A DNA stretch of 64,000 nucleotides, from the NCBI RefSeq assembly GCF_033304615.1, contig NZ_CP129118.1, positions 1,484,001-1,548,000 on the forward strand. The letters are read 5' to 3'. The notes under the pieces are model-generated. The model saw only the letters and a list, made by a program, of their open reading frames with translations, did no database searches and was not told the DNA's origin. Position numbers and translations under genes: made by a program. This document shows, piece by piece, positions 63,996 through 64,000 of this stretch; the first letter of the stretch is position 1; the number at the start of each line of letters is the position of its first letter. This DNA comes from Sporosarcina oncorhynchi. Its GTDB lineage: Bacteria; Bacillota; Bacilli; Bacillales_A; Planococcaceae.

Positions 63996-64000
63996 ATGAA
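63996..64000 (+). CDS. Start of next gene, cut by the window end
   Basis: An ATG at 63996 follows a clear AAAGGAGAG ribosome site, 26 nt after mmdA. Only the first codon is visible, so the product cannot be read. In B. subtilis the gene at this place is yqjE, a peptidase; this is only an expectation from gene order. Confidence 0.5.

Noticed and set aside
1..64000. CRISPR arrays, tRNA and rRNA genes, phage attachment sites
   Set aside because: No regularly spaced repeats, cloverleaf sequences or rRNA-like stretches were seen while reading the window.

Overview
The window is a chromosomal segment from a low-to-moderate-GC, endospore-lineage Firmicute of the Bacillales. It fits Planococcaceae and looks Sporosarcina-like. 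The gene order follows the Bacillus subtilis yqg-yqh-yqi-yqj region almost throughout: yqgS/U/W/X/Y, comGA-GG, aroK, glycine riboswitch and gcvT-gcvPA-gcvPB, yqhL, lipM, yqhQ, yqhR, aroQ, pepQ, efp, spoIIIA, accBC, yqhY, nusB, folD, xseAB, ispA, dxs, tlyA-like, ahrC, recN, spoIVB, spo0A, yqzF, bkd operon, brxB, mce and mmdA. Ribosome binding sites are strong AGGAGG-type, many genes are translationally coupled through ATGA, TGATG or TAATG overlaps, and GTG and TTG starts are common. The genus is an inference from this pattern. No rRNA, tRNA or CRISPR was found.

Layout. 1-4.5 kb: lipoteichoic-acid-synthase-type protein, lipoprotein and three small conserved genes. 4.6-8.5 kb: the seven-gene comG competence pseudopilus operon behind a ComK-box-like site. 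8.5-13.7 kb: shikimate kinase, then a tandem glycine riboswitch controlling the glycine cleavage genes. 13.8-17.6 kb: an accessory islet with two unrecognised exported proteins and an intact 1620-bp IS4-family element that split a GC-rich intergenic repeat. 17.6-25.5 kb: rhodanese-like protein, octanoyltransferase LipM, B12-dependent ribonucleotide reductase, YqhQ/YqhR, AroQ, PepQ and EF-P. 25.6-28.3 kb: a reduced spoIIIA operon. 28.4-41.7 kb: fatty-acid, folate, exonuclease VII, isoprenoid and DNA-repair housekeeping genes, with a second, 1840-bp IS6-like element inserted exactly between xseA and xseB. 41.8-43.8 kb: spoIVB and spo0A. 44-64 kb: a FapA/DUF342 protein, the branched-chain acid (bkd) operon, methylmalonyl-CoA mutase with its G-protein chaperone, bacilliredoxin, Prli42, epimerase and acyl-CoA carboxyltransferase.

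How it works together. The 45-64 kb block forms a pathway: leucine, valine and isoleucine are deaminated (Bcd), decarboxylated to acyl-CoAs (BkdAA/AB/B, LpdV) and cashed in for ATP (Ptb, Buk). Propionyl-CoA from isoleucine and valine can be carboxylated (MmdA), epimerised (Mce) and isomerised to succinyl-CoA (MutAB, MeaB). Both MutAB and NrdJ need adenosylcobalamin. LipM supports the lipoylated glycine-cleavage and Bkd complexes.

The most unusual observations are two. (i) The spoIIIA operon lacks spoIIIAA and spoIIIAB, starts at spoIIIAC right behind a sigma-E-like promoter, and encodes shortened AE, AF (55 codons) and AG. (ii) The BkdR-like regulator has a sigma-54-activator layout but no GAFTGA motif and no arginine fingers, sits inside the operon, and has a good sigma-A-type promoter in front of it.
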